This document shows, one piece after another, positions 1-6,157 of a stretch of DNA of 27,912 nucleotides. Origin of the DNA: CAZVAN01 sp964625245 (GTDB lineage Bacteria > Patescibacteriota > Saccharimonadia > Saccharimonadales > UBA10212); the NCBI GenBank assembly GCA_964625245.1, contig CAZVAN010000009.1, positions 1 through 27,912 of the forward strand, read 5' to 3'. The position numbers were made by a program, and so were the translations under genes. Below the pieces are notes generated by a model. It was not told the DNA's origin. It searched no databases and saw nothing but the letters and a program-made list of their open reading frames with translations. Every line of letters begins with the position of its first letter. Positions within the stretch are counted from its first letter, which is position 1.

Positions 1-46
1 ATTTAAAGCAACTGTCATACAATAGTAATCGAACACCGCAAAGAAA

Positions 47-65
47 GCCGCCCGGAGGGGGCGGC
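47..65 (-). terminator. GC-rich hairpin, probable terminator
   Basis: Arms GCCGCCC (47-53) and GGGCGGC (59-65) pair perfectly around a five-base loop. On the minus strand the hairpin is followed by TTTCTTT, on the plus strand by AATTT, so it fits a minus-strand terminator best, though it could also end a plus-strand gene left of the window. Confidence 0.55.
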
Positions 66-121
66 AATTTGCTTGAAGTTCTAAACAATCTACGCATCTG
101 AGTGCAGGTCAGGCAGATGAA

Positions 122-223
122 GTTAATGGGTCCGGGCATCGGCTTGTTTTAGAATCCGGGCTCGAGGTAACCGATAGAGTTAATGGGTCCGGGCATCTGT
201 TATCCGGGCTCGAGGGAACCGAT
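122..223. repeat. Two tandem copies of a GC-rich interspersed repeat
   Basis: Unit 1 (122-175) and unit 2 (179-223) both begin GTTAATGGGTCCGGGCATC and both end ATCCGGGCTCGAGG-(T/G)AACCGAT; unit 2 lacks about nine central bases. In unit 1 the ATCGG at 138-142 can pair with CCGAT at 171-175. The core GGGCATCGGCT recurs near 1932 and 3058, and a variant at 929. The 1-322 stretch holds no gene; besides this repeat and the hairpin at 47-65 there is only a short inverted repeat, CATCTG (95-100) with CAGATG (114-119). Confidence 0.75.
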
Positions 224-307
224 GGATTCGGTATCCTGAACAATTTTTTAACCACAAGAAATTTATCTCATCGAAACCCAAAAATAACAGTTTTCCACTC
301 CTGAGAG

Positions 308-313
308 TATAAT
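308..313 (+). promoter_or_regulatory. -10 box for the gene at 323
   Basis: A perfect TATAAT ends nine bases before the ATG at 323. At the usual distance transcription would begin at or within a base or two of the start codon, so the mRNA is probably leaderless. No convincing -35 box is visible. Confidence 0.6.
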
Positions 314-322
314 CAGGGGTGA

Positions 323-847
323 ATGAGAGCTGTAGGAACTGAGGGCTTGGAAGTCCAGGAGCCGAGGAGTGCTGCTGCGCTTTATGCTGATCTGGTGCTG
401 GGCAATTTGCCGGTGCGTAACGGCGTGGCTCCGCTTTATGACGAAGTTGCAGTCCGTTTTGGATTTAGGCTGCTAAGAGGCCCGGAGGCTCATGAGCATA
501 TGCTAGCCACAGAGGGTTTATATGATGATGAAGGCAGCCCAAGATATGGGATTGGCTCGTTCAGAACATCGCTGATGGCTGAAAGTGGCCAAGTGGAGCG
601 GCTGAGCGGCCAAGGCCAGAGGAGAGAAGCGCGTGAGCTAGAGGCCAGGCTGGGCAATGTGCAAAGGTTCTTTGCCGAGCTACGGGCACAGACAGACACT
701 GGCGAAAGTGTTGAATCCTTTGACTGGCAAGCCTGGGAGCAGTACACGTGCGAGCTGGAGCAAGCTACTATCCAGAACGCGGCTGGCCGCCTTCCAAAGA
801 TTCTTGGCCGGCTTGGCCAGCACCCATCACTTCGTAGAAATCTTTGA
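323..847 (+). CDS. Hypothetical protein, 174 aa, acidic and helical
   Basis: I do not recognise this protein. It is soluble, with no signal peptide or membrane segment. The first third is rich in Ala/Leu; residues about 90-125 are charged (many Arg, Glu, Gln) and probably helical; the C-terminal part has WQAWEQY and is likely helical too. The ATG at 323 is preferred because a perfect TATAAT sits just upstream. It stands alone between copies of the interspersed repeat (122-223 and 923-959) in a cluster of orphan small genes. It could be a lineage-specific accessory gene. The reading frame is open and promoter-linked, which supports it being real, but coding status rests on that alone. Confidence 0.6.
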   Translation: MRAVGTEGLEVQEPRSAAALYADLVLGNLPVRNGVAPLYDEVAVRFGFRLLRGPEAHEHMLATEGLYDDEGSPRYGIGSFRTSLMAESGQVERLSGQGQRREARELEARLGNVQRFFAELRAQTDTGESVESFDWQAWEQYTCELEQATIQNAAGRLPKILGRLGQHPSLRRNL

Positions 848-888
848 CTAACCCCAAGCATAATGATTATACTTTTTAACCGATTGGG

Positions 889-894
889 TATAAT
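889..894 (+). promoter_or_regulatory. -10 box with no long gene downstream
   Basis: TATAAT at 889-894 is followed five bases later by ATG (900) opening only a five-codon frame (M-I-C-W-S-stop, ending at 917). A transcript from here would run through the repeat copy at 923-959 and then antisense into the gene at 963-1358. It may drive a small RNA. Confidence 0.45.
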
Positions 895-922
895 TTGCAA
901 TGATTTGTTGGAGTTAGCATCA

Positions 923-959
923 GGGCCGGGCAGCGGCTCAAACAGAAGTTTGAGTGCAG
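923..959. repeat. Interspersed repeat copy with perfect hairpin
   Basis: The copy reads GGGCCGGGCAGCGGCT then a perfect palindrome, CTCAAAC-AGAA-GTTTGAG (937-954), then TGCAG. The same layout with a few substitutions is found at 1926-1990 and 3051-3083. It lies between the 3' ends of convergent genes, so the hairpin could also act as a bidirectional terminator, though no T-run follows it. Confidence 0.7.
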
Positions 960-962
960 ACT

Positions 963-1358
963 TTAGAGTTGGGCTTCTACCAAATCGTCAAACACGGCTC
1001 CGGCAGTAGCAATATAGCCAATGGCCTGTCGTTGCTCTTTTGGCCGCAGCTGATAGTTTACTTCGCCGCCATCAAACAGCACTTTAGTGAACCTTCCAAA
1101 CGTGATTGTGACTGTTCCATCAGCGTCAAAATTCAGGAACCTTACCGGATCTGTTAAGGTGACGTCTACGTCTTTAAGCTCGTCATGCTCGTCAAAGGCG
1201 GCACTAGCTGTCTCTCCTGTAAGGGAATCCTCTGCTAGAAAACGGCCTGTTTTTTTAACAAGATCTAAACTATGTATCAAAGTGCCCGCTCTGGACAAGA
1301 TGTTGTCCACGGTTTGGGCTGTAAAATCTTGTGCTTGCTCTAGGTTTGGACTTGTCAT
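963..1358 (-). CDS. Hypothetical protein, 131 aa
   Basis: Unrecognised small soluble protein. The N-terminal about 45 residues look helical (LEQAQDFTAQTVDNIL, then IHSLDLVKK); residues 60-105 alternate in a beta pattern (DVDVTLTDPVRFLNF, GTVTITFG, TKVLFDGGEVNYQL) and resemble a small beta-sheet domain; the C-terminus is helical (RQAIGYIATAGAVFDDLVEA). There is no signal peptide. The ATG at 1358 is preceded on its own strand by TATTAA six bases upstream, matching the leaderless pattern seen at other genes here. The gene at 1433-1879 lies upstream on the same strand, so the two may be related accessory genes. Function unknown. Confidence 0.6.
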   Translation of the reverse strand: MTSPNLEQAQDFTAQTVDNILSRAGTLIHSLDLVKKTGRFLAEDSLTGETASAAFDEHDELKDVDVTLTDPVRFLNFDADGTVTITFGRFTKVLFDGGEVNYQLRPKEQRQAIGYIATAGAVFDDLVEAQL

Positions 1359-1432
1359 GATTATTTAATACCATATTTAGTTCATAATGTCCAATTTAAT
1401 GGTCACTCCGAGTGGTGGCGGCGGGAGTGGGG

Positions 1433-1879
1433 CTAGGCGGCTTCGGAAAGGCCCGCATTGCGCCCGCGCAGGTTGTCTACCGCGGTCTGGATGTGGCCGG
1501 CCTCAGTTTCCCGGCTGACAGTAGCATCTGTTATGGCGTCATAGTCGCGGGTTACCAGCACCTCGCGGAAAAATCGCCCCTCGGTGTGGGAACGGTCATA
1601 ATCGGTGGCGTTTAGAAAATCAATTACTTCGTGCACAAAAGCGGCATCTACTGTTTCTTCTACGCCATGAATAAAGATAAGATAGCTTACGCGCTCGCTC
1701 ATTTCGGCCAGTAGCGCTATCTCGGCGGCGTGGAAACCCTCCCAGCCGTCACCGTCATCTATGGCCGCCTGTAGTTCTGCTTGCTCCAACTCTAATATAT
1801 CGGCTACCCGCTGGCGATTTTGGTCCACCGGCGACGGTTGGCTAGCCTGCTCCTGCCCAAGGGGTTCAATCTGTCTCAT
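1433..1879 (-). CDS. Hypothetical protein, 148 aa, acidic
   Basis: Unrecognised acidic soluble protein, probably all-helical. Residues 20-45 (NRQRVADILELEQAELQA) look like an amphipathic helix, followed by WEGFHAAEIALLAEMSERVSYLIF and, later, FVHEVIDFLNATDYDRS. The ATG at 1879 (protein begins MRQIEP) is chosen over an in-frame TTG at 1918: the longer form adds a hydrophobic stretch from what looks like promoter DNA, and an A/T-rich TATCTT box lies just before the ATG. It lies upstream of the 963-1358 gene on the same strand, with a 74-base gap. A repeat copy (1926-1990) lies just upstream. Function unknown. Confidence 0.55.
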   Translation of the reverse strand: MRQIEPLGQEQASQPSPVDQNRQRVADILELEQAELQAAIDDGDGWEGFHAAEIALLAEMSERVSYLIFIHGVEETVDAAFVHEVIDFLNATDYDRSHTEGRFFREVLVTRDYDAITDATVSRETEAGHIQTAVDNLRGRNAGLSEAA

Positions 1880-1925
1880 AATTAAGATAAACAATACTAC
1901 CAAACTAGCTTTTTGCAAATAGCAG

Positions 1926-1990
1926 GCCCGGGCATCGGCTTAAACAGAAGTCCGAGTGCAGCTAATATGCGGGCTCGAAGGAACCACAAG
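1926..1990. repeat. Longest copy of the interspersed repeat
   Basis: This copy joins both halves seen separately elsewhere: the GGCCCGGGCATCGGCT start with an ACAGAAGTCCGAGTGCAG middle (as at 923 and 3051), then ATATGCGGGCTCGAAGGAACC (compare CCGGGCTCGAGGTAACC at 157-172). It folds as CGGCTT/AAG-CCG with a one-base bulge, and GCAT (1932-1935) may close on ATGC. It lies between divergent genes and just before the promoter of the receiver gene. Confidence 0.7.
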
Positions 1991-2021
1991 GAATTCACTT
2001 TTCAGCTATATTGCCCGGTTT

Positions 2022-2050
2022 TTGAATTTATTTTTAATTTATGATATAAT
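2022..2050 (+). promoter_or_regulatory. Sigma-70-type promoter of the receiver gene
   Basis: TTGAAT (2022-2027), a 17-base spacer and a perfect TATAAT (2045-2050). The ATG at 2058 follows after seven bases, so the transcript should start at or next to the start codon. This is the clearest promoter in the window and helps decide the start of the gene. Confidence 0.8.
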
Positions 2051-2057
2051 ATACAAT

Positions 2058-2444
2058 ATGAATGAGGCAAAGGTCGGCGTCTTTGATGACAATAAACCTA
2101 TACGCGGGCTTTTGCGTCAAATCTTAGAAATCGACTCCCACACGGTTGTTGTTGAGGCGGCACGTATGCAAGAAGCCATTGCCGTAATTGAGGCCATGGA
2201 AGATGGAGATATTGACGTGGCCCTGGTTGACGGCAATCTTGACGGGCCGCAAAGAGGCGGCAAAGACGGAGAATTAATTGCCTCTCTACTACGCGAAAAA
2301 TTTAGCCGGGTAGTTGTAATTGGAATCTCTGGCAGTGACGCCATAGCCTCGGCCCACATAAACATAGAAAAGTCCAGAGCTGCATCTCTCCTAGGGCCTA
2401 TGATTAACGATTTGCCCGATGCGCCTAGTCCTGACAACATCTAG
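2058..2444 (+). CDS. Stand-alone response-regulator receiver protein (CheY-like), 128 aa
   Basis: The protein is a receiver domain with nothing attached. Visible landmarks are the acidic pair in VGVFDDNKPIRGLLRQIL (residues 5-22), the likely phospho-accepting Asp in VALVDGNLDG, a Ser in VVVIGISGSD at the usual Thr/Ser position, and a Lys in NIEKSRAASLLG near the expected conserved Lys. By family knowledge such proteins are phosphorylated by a histidine kinase and act by protein contact; no kinase or output domain is next to it here. The RGGKDGELIASLLREKF segment fits receiver domains listing options after the Asp. The ATG at 2058 is chosen because a textbook promoter ends seven bases before it; longer in-frame starts would lie inside promoter and repeat DNA. 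Confidence 0.85.
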   Translation: MNEAKVGVFDDNKPIRGLLRQILEIDSHTVVVEAARMQEAIAVIEAMEDGDIDVALVDGNLDGPQRGGKDGELIASLLREKFSRVVVIGISGSDAIASAHINIEKSRAASLLGPMINDLPDAPSPDNI

Positions 2445-2536
2445 TTATCTCTAACCTTCACTCGAATATATGTTCCCTTTAGCCAAGGAATAGCTCAGGC
2501 CTCGGATCAAAGAGGGAATTAGGGTTGAATTGAAAA

Positions 2537-2587
2537 GGCGCCGTGCGGATGCACGGCGCCGGGCGGGAGTCATTAGCGCTCCCGCCC
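2537..2587 (-). terminator. Double-hairpin terminator of the GC-rich gene at 2626
   Basis: Two perfect hairpins lie side by side: GGCGCCGTGC/GCACGGCGCC (2537-2546 with 2551-2560, loop GGAT) and GGGCGGGAG/CTCCCGCCC (2561-2569 with 2579-2587). Read on the minus strand they follow the stop codon of the 2626-2943 gene and end in TTTTC, as expected of an intrinsic terminator. Confidence 0.8.
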
Positions 2588-2625
2588 GGGATCCGTTTTG
2601 CTTTGCCTCGGGGCACCTTGGCGCC

Positions 2626-2943
2626 TTACGGCGCGTTGATGGAGCCCCCGGGCGCCTCCTGGGAGTCGGGGCGGCGCAACGGCCAACGGCCGACCACGAA
2701 GCCGAAGCAACAGCAAGCGAGAACGGTCAGGGCCAGGGCGGCCGAGACCACCCAGATGAGCCCGTCGACGTCCAGGCCGAAGGCCCTGTGGGCGTAGATG
2801 AGTGCCGCGCAGATGCAGGCCAGCGCGCAGAACCCGAACCACCCCTTCGGAGCAACGCTGTTGCTCTTTGAGCCGATGATCATCAAGAGGAACGCCAGTG
2901 CCACTGCAAGCCACCCGACCATTGCTGTGATCTCTGCAGACAC
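2626..2943 (-). CDS. Small three-helix membrane protein, probably imported
   Basis: This 105-residue protein has three hydrophobic segments: VGWLAVALAFLLMIIG (about 8-23), FGFCALACICAALIYA (about 37-52) and IWVVSAALALTVLACCCFGFVVG (about 63-85). It ends in a short polar tail (PDSQEAPGGSINAP). No family is recognised. The GTG at 2943 is preferred because AAAGGAG lies about five bases before it; a GTG at 2949 would overlap that site. The DNA is far more GC-rich than its surroundings (47 of 60 bases in 2641-2700, against 21 of 60 in 3241-3300), uses a clear Shine-Dalgarno site and is followed by a double-hairpin terminator, so it looks like a transferred single-gene unit. An overlapping frame on the opposite strand lacks these signals. 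Confidence 0.65.
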   Translation of the reverse strand: MSAEITAMVGWLAVALAFLLMIIGSKSNSVAPKGWFGFCALACICAALIYAHRAFGLDVDGLIWVVSAALALTVLACCCFGFVVGRWPLRRPDSQEAPGGSINAP

Positions 2944-2961
2944 CTCCACTCCTTTCTGTAT

Positions 2962-2981
2962 GTGCGAGCCAACACTCGCAC
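2962..2981 (-). promoter_or_regulatory. Leader hairpin of the GC-rich gene
   Basis: GTGCGAG (2962-2968) pairs with CTCGCAC (2975-2981) around a six-base loop, just upstream of the Shine-Dalgarno site of the 2626-2943 gene. It may be a leader structure or mark the edge of the imported unit. Confidence 0.45.
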
Positions 2982-3050
2982 GGATTGAGCGTTAGCAACC
3001 TGCCTAAATAATAAAACTATTTGAAGAACTTACAAGAGTAATGCTTAAAG

Positions 3051-3083
3051 AGGCCCCGGCATCGGCTCAAACAGAAGTTCGAG
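3051..3083. repeat. Interspersed repeat copy
   Basis: It carries AGGCCCCGGCATCGGCT followed by CAAACAGAAGTTCGAG, differing from the copy at 923-959 at only a few bases. CTCAAAC and GTTCGAG still pair with one mismatch. It lies upstream of the gene at 3167; 2982-3166 otherwise holds only the promoter of that gene. Confidence 0.65.
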
Positions 3084-3140
3084 GGTAACTCCAAAGTGTG
3101 AAAAGTATTATTTTCTAAGCCTACTCTCAGCCTACACAGA

Positions 3141-3165
3141 TAGAATTTGGCTAGGAAGGAAATTT
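3141..3165 (+). promoter_or_regulatory. -10 box and ribosome site for the gene at 3167
   Basis: TAGAAT (3141-3146) is followed by AGGAAGGA just before the ATG at 3167. Unlike many genes here this one has a short leader with a real Shine-Dalgarno site. Confidence 0.55.
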
Positions 3166-3166
3166 T

Positions 3167-3622
3167 ATGGCAAAAGAAACTGAACCCGAAACAAAGACCG
3201 AGCGAAGCGACACAATATCTATACACCGCAACTGGGCCTATGGACTTGGAGCGCTATTAATATTTTTAGTACTACTTATAATTGGAGTTGGTATAGCTGG
3301 ACGACACGAAGACCTTAGGGAGGCCAAGCCTCTTGGCGGTTTAAGTAGTGGGCTGGCTCAACGCTCGCACCGCTACGCCATGGGCGGAGGCGGGGGAATG
3401 GGAATGAATGTTAACAGCGGCAACCGCGTTAACGGCGTAGTTACGTCCGTTAACGGCAGCAACTTTACGGTGGCCGGCTTTGGCTCAACCACCAACGTTA
3501 CAACTGACAGCTCTACCCAATACCAAGGCGGCAACGCCGTAAAGGTTAACGACACGGTTGTAGTCTTTGGCACGACCAATGGCGGTACCCTTACAGCCAC
3601 CCAAGTAAGCATCAACCCCTAG
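3167..3622 (+). CDS. Membrane-anchored DUF5666-like protein
   Basis: A charged cytoplasmic N-terminus (about 25 residues) precedes one membrane helix (YGLGALLIFLVLLIIGVGIAG, about 25-45), then a Gly/Ser-rich linker (MGGGGGMGMNVNSG) and a beta-rich outer domain of about 70 residues. That domain has the pattern GVVTSVNGSNFTVAG, then TDSSTQYQGG, VKVNDTVVVFG and TLTATQVSI, which matches the DUF5666 style of small beta-barrel domains. A start at 3167 gives a good AGGAAGGA ribosome site. The same architecture occurs in the protein at 6158-6637, which sits in an ABC exporter operon, so this may be a stand-alone paralogue acting at the cell surface. No biochemical role is known to me; the family assignment is by pattern only. 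Confidence 0.75.
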   Translation: MAKETEPETKTERSDTISIHRNWAYGLGALLIFLVLLIIGVGIAGRHEDLREAKPLGGLSSGLAQRSHRYAMGGGGGMGMNVNSGNRVNGVVTSVNGSNFTVAGFGSTTNVTTDSSTQYQGGNAVKVNDTVVVFGTTNGGTLTATQVSINP

Positions 3623-3677
3623 AAAACTAACTGATCCGGGCAGTCAAAAAATAGAGAACAAAGGCTAAAAAAGCTGA

Positions 3678-3703
3678 AGGGCCCGGACGCTTGCGTCCGG
3701 GCC
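3678..3703 (-). terminator. Perfect GC-rich palindrome, terminator of the 3790 gene
   Basis: GGGCCCGGACGC (3678-3689) and GCGTCCGGGCCC (3692-3703) are exact inverse complements. On the minus strand it follows the 3790-4257 gene and leads into TTCAGCTTTTTT. A smaller hairpin, GAGAC/GTCTC (3709-3724), lies between it and the gene. Confidence 0.75.
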
Positions 3704-3789
3704 CAGTGAGACGTAGGTGTCTCGTCCCGTGGCAGCGCGACCCCAAAAACTTGAGAGTCGTCTGACCAGTTCTGCAGAACGTCGTACGC

Positions 3790-4257
3790 CTAGTGGACCT
3801 GCAGGCGGCCCTCGGCGTGGTGTCCGTTGCCGGAGAACCCGAAGAAGCTCGGGTCCGCCAGGCCGAACACGGCCACACCGCCGGTGTCGACGATGACGAC
3901 CACCGGCCGGTTGTCCGCGAAGATCTCGTGAGCCAGGTCTTCGAGCAGGGCCGTCGCCTTCATGATGACGGCGTCAACCGCCTCCGTGTCGTAGCTGCCG
4001 ATTGCGTAGGCCAGCACTGCGAGCTCGAGCTCGCAGTGCGGCAGCTCGAGGTCGACCGCGATGTCGTAGAAGCCGTAGGTGACGTGCCCGGACTGCCCTT
4101 GCAGGGCGTCCAACGCCGGGTAGATGTGCTCTTCGAGGAGCCTTGCCGACTCGTCCGAGAAGCAGCGAATGCGGCGAGTTAGGCCGTCGGGCATGAAACC
4201 CTCGCCGATCAAGAGGGCAGTCATGCCGAATTCCTCAACTCCTTGTGGTGCATCCAT
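3790..4257 (-). CDS. Hypothetical GC-rich gene, 155 aa, probably imported
   Basis: I recognise no family. The protein is acidic and soluble: an N-terminal MDAPQGVEEFGM, then MTALLIGEGFMPDGLTRRIRCF, a helical stretch (SARLLEEHIYPALDALQG), and alternating hydrophobic strands (HVTYGFYDIAVDLELP, PVVVIVDTGGVAVFGLADPSFFGFSG). It has His-rich ends (GNGHHAEGRLQVH). The ATG at 4257 is chosen because GGTGAGGAGGAGG lies ten bases upstream, one of the strongest ribosome sites in the window; an internal ATG at 4224 has a weaker site. GC is high (39 of 60 bases in 4021-4080). With its own terminator at 3678-3703 and a large leader structure, it resembles the 2626-2943 gene and was probably acquired the same way. 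Confidence 0.65.
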   Translation of the reverse strand: MDAPQGVEEFGMTALLIGEGFMPDGLTRRIRCFSDESARLLEEHIYPALDALQGQSGHVTYGFYDIAVDLELPHCELELAVLAYAIGSYDTEAVDAVIMKATALLEDLAHEIFADNRPVVVIVDTGGVAVFGLADPSFFGFSGNGHHAEGRLQVH

Positions 4258-4267
4258 CTGATACGTG

Positions 4268-4352
4268 CCTCCTCCTCACCAGGTAGGGGATAGGTGTAGC
4301 TTAAGGTGAGGGATAGACCTAGGTGCTTGCCTAGACCTATCCCTCACCTTGG
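4268..4352 (-). promoter_or_regulatory. Switch-like leader RNA of the 4257 gene
   Basis: On the minus strand a 21-pair stem forms between 4350-4330 and 4323-4303 with a six-base loop. Two positions that mismatch on the plus strand (4317/4336 and 4318/4335) become G-U pairs in the minus-strand RNA, so the minus-strand transcript is the one that folds. The 3' arm holds CCUCACC (4311-4305), which also matches GGUGAGG (4280-4274) at the ribosome site. A third element, ACCUAUCCCCUACC (4295-4282), can pair with the 5' arm with one mismatch. The alternatives are mutually exclusive, as in translational attenuators. No T-run follows, so it is not a simple terminator. Confidence 0.5.
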
Positions 4353-4512
4353 TTCTGCAGTAAATGTGCGTTTGGAGCAAAAAATTAAGCTCAACAAATC
4401 TGACATATTATACTATATTACTTCTATATAATCAAGTGGTTATGTAGTGCCCCAAATACATTTACTTTAGGGCGGTCATTAACTACACTTCAGTTAAATA
4501 ACAATAAGAATT
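4353..4512 (+). promoter_or_regulatory. AT-rich upstream region with -10 box for the gene at 4513
   Basis: A TATAAT at 4427-4432 is the best promoter candidate, giving a leader of about 75 bases. No ribosome site is evident before the ATG at 4513, and no further gene or repeat is seen here. Confidence 0.35.
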
Positions 4513-5793
4513 ATGTATTTTAAGCGTTATACAGACCATAGTGACACTCCTGTTTGGGGAGGCGCTACTTATTATTTCCAAACCGACGATAGTGGCAGAG
4601 CTGAAAAGGAACTGGCGGTCTATGATAACGGCAACATAAGAAAGTACGACCACGCTCACCCAAGCGACGAGTATGGCAGCCTGCCTGACGACCCACTCTT
4701 TACAGACGACCACAGCCGGGGCGAATGGCAGGATTACCAGATTTCCGAGCAAGAGTTTTTGTCAGCTTGGCAGGACAAGAGCAGGCAGGCCAACCAAAAC
4801 GCCCTGGAGGCAATCTATAGGACAGGCAAGTGGGCCATTATACTTGGGGTTTTAAATTTTGTTATCCCGCCGCTGTTCGCATACTATCTATACAACTCAA
4901 CCTTCCACGGCTTAAGCAAGCTGTTCTTAATTGTAGTATCGGCCTTTTTTGGACTCATTTTGGGTGGCGGCTTTATTGTCTTGGGCGGCAGGCTCAGGAG
5001 GACTAATTTTGACGAACTGGGGTTGGCCGAGCCGGAGCTCCATAAATTAAGAATTCTTATCTTCCTGGTAATTATTTTTAGTATTTTGAGTGGTGGCGGA
5101 GTGGGGCTTTTAAGTCTTTGGCTGCTTTATTTGATAGTCTCAGCTAACGAAAAAATAGGCGAAGCCAATCCGGAATATGAGACATCCAGCGTTGGGGACT
5201 CGATTTTTTTTGTATTTTTTATAACTGTAGTTATGTTTTCGGCTTTTGGCTACGTTAACCACGTTAGGGGTGTAACGGAAGTGGTTATTGGCTATATAAG
5301 CGGCGCTGTAATATCAGCGATAGGCTTATCGCTAGCGGTTTGGTGGGCGGCAAAACATAACGACAAATTTAGAAAAAAAAGCCGTAAGTACTCAATCCTG
5401 TTTGGTGTTTTTATAGTTATGGCCAGTTTGGCCTCACTGCTTTGGGGCGATGGTATATTTCCGGGGCTTATCAACATGGAACTCAAGAGACATGGGCAGC
5501 AGGTACAGGCCAGCGTGGTGTCTTACGAGCTCCTTAAAGAGAATGACACCAACACTAAAAGCACCACATACTACAAGGTTTATGACCCATCTCTGGCCGA
5601 CAGAGTGCTTATAGACCTAAGCTACGACGGCCGAAGCGAAAAGCTAGAGGCTAAGCGCGTAAACATAGACAGGCTCAACCGGCCGGTGTTTACCGCTTTT
5701 GCTGAAGATGTTGAGGCCGGAAAAATGGTTACAGTCCGCTACTTGCCCAGCGCGCCCTATATTGTGCGCACACAGTTGGAACTTAACCCTTAG
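4513..5793 (+). CDS. Multi-pass membrane protein with N-terminal soluble domain, 426 aa
   Basis: Residues 1-95 are a soluble domain beginning MYFKRYTDHSDTPVWGGATYYF, with DDSGRAEKELAVYDNGNIRKYD, and WQDYQISEQEFLSAW; this pattern resembles a small DUF6881-type domain that I know mainly from short stand-alone proteins. It is followed by about seven hydrophobic helices in three groups (about 105-155, 180-210 and 228-320), and a C-terminal outer domain (about 325-426) with VQASVVSYELL, and VEAGKMVTVRYLPSAPYIV, similar to the end of DUF3592 proteins. The fusion suggests a membrane protein that senses or displays through a DUF3592-like domain. Function unknown. The start gives the conserved-looking N-terminus directly. 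It is convergent with the winged-helix gene at 5799, five bases away, without a visible terminator. Confidence 0.75.
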   Translation: MYFKRYTDHSDTPVWGGATYYFQTDDSGRAEKELAVYDNGNIRKYDHAHPSDEYGSLPDDPLFTDDHSRGEWQDYQISEQEFLSAWQDKSRQANQNALEAIYRTGKWAIILGVLNFVIPPLFAYYLYNSTFHGLSKLFLIVVSAFFGLILGGGFIVLGGRLRRTNFDELGLAEPELHKLRILIFLVIIFSILSGGGVGLLSLWLLYLIVSANEKIGEANPEYETSSVGDSIFFVFFITVVMFSAFGYVNHVRGVTEVVIGYISGAVISAIGLSLAVWWAAKHNDKFRKKSRKYSILFGVFIVMASLASLLWGDGIFPGLINMELKRHGQQVQASVVSYELLKENDTNTKSTTYYKVYDPSLADRVLIDLSYDGRSEKLEAKRVNIDRLNRPVFTAFAEDVEAGKMVTVRYLPSAPYIVRTQLELNP

Positions 5794-5798
5794 ACGTT

Positions 5799-6059
5799 CT
5801 ACGAATATCTGACATATGGCAGCTCGGGCCACAGCAGCTGCATGGTTTTCTTGCCCCTAGCGCTGAGGCGAATATATATACCATAGCTGGTGTTTTTAAT
5901 CACCAATAGGTGTTTATGCTGTAGGTTATGCATAATATTGAGCAAGGTCGGGCGGTCGAACTTAAGCGTCTCCACCAGGTCCTCAAAGTCTTCCTCACCA
6001 AGCTCACTAACAATCTGCATTACCAAAGCTTGATCTTCGTGTAGTTCTATTTTTTTCAT
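5799..6059 (-). CDS. Small winged-helix protein, 86 aa
   Basis: A single compact domain: helix (DQALVMQIVSELG), helix (EDFEDLVETLK), a recognition-type helix (DRPTLLNIMHNLQHKHLL), then a two-strand wing (VIKNTSYGIYIRLSARGKK) and a C-terminal helix. This is the order of MarR/PadR-type winged helices, at about the minimal size of one domain. It probably binds DNA as a dimer, but no ligand site can be seen. AAGGGGG lies about eight bases before the ATG, giving a ribosome site; a TATAGT further upstream (around 6094-6099) could be its -10. It lies upstream of the gene at 4513 tail to tail and downstream of the exporter operon on the same strand, so it may regulate that operon; this is a guess from position. 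Confidence 0.7.
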   Translation of the reverse strand: MKKIELHEDQALVMQIVSELGEEDFEDLVETLKFDRPTLLNIMHNLQHKHLLVIKNTSYGIYIRLSARGKKTMQLLWPELPYVRYS

Positions 6060-6157
6060 ATTATTACCCCCTTATTTTCCATTAGTGATTTTAACTATAG
6101 GTAAATTTACTAAGATAACGCTTGCGTTTAGCTTAAATTGAGCTGAAGTCTAAGGTG

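Noticed and set aside
122..223. T-box leader
   Set aside because: AGGGAACCGAT only loosely resembles the T-box AGGGTGGNACCGCG, and no specifier loop, terminator or aminoacyl-tRNA gene follows.
122..1990. CRISPR array
   Set aside because: Repeats are few, of different length, spaced by entire genes, and no cas gene is present.
2530..2998. Two overlapping plus-strand frames and a second minus-strand frame in the GC-rich unit
   Set aside because: They lack ribosome sites, give low-complexity Arg/Pro-rich proteins without hydrophobic pattern, and cross the terminator hairpins.
122..3083. Integron attC sites between the small genes
   Set aside because: The repeats lack properly placed RYYYAAC and GTTRRRY core sites on either strand, and no integrase is in the window.
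3793..4182. Plus-strand frame opposite the 3790-4257 gene
   Set aside because: High GC yields long open shadows; only the minus strand has a ribosome site, a leader and a terminator in the right order.
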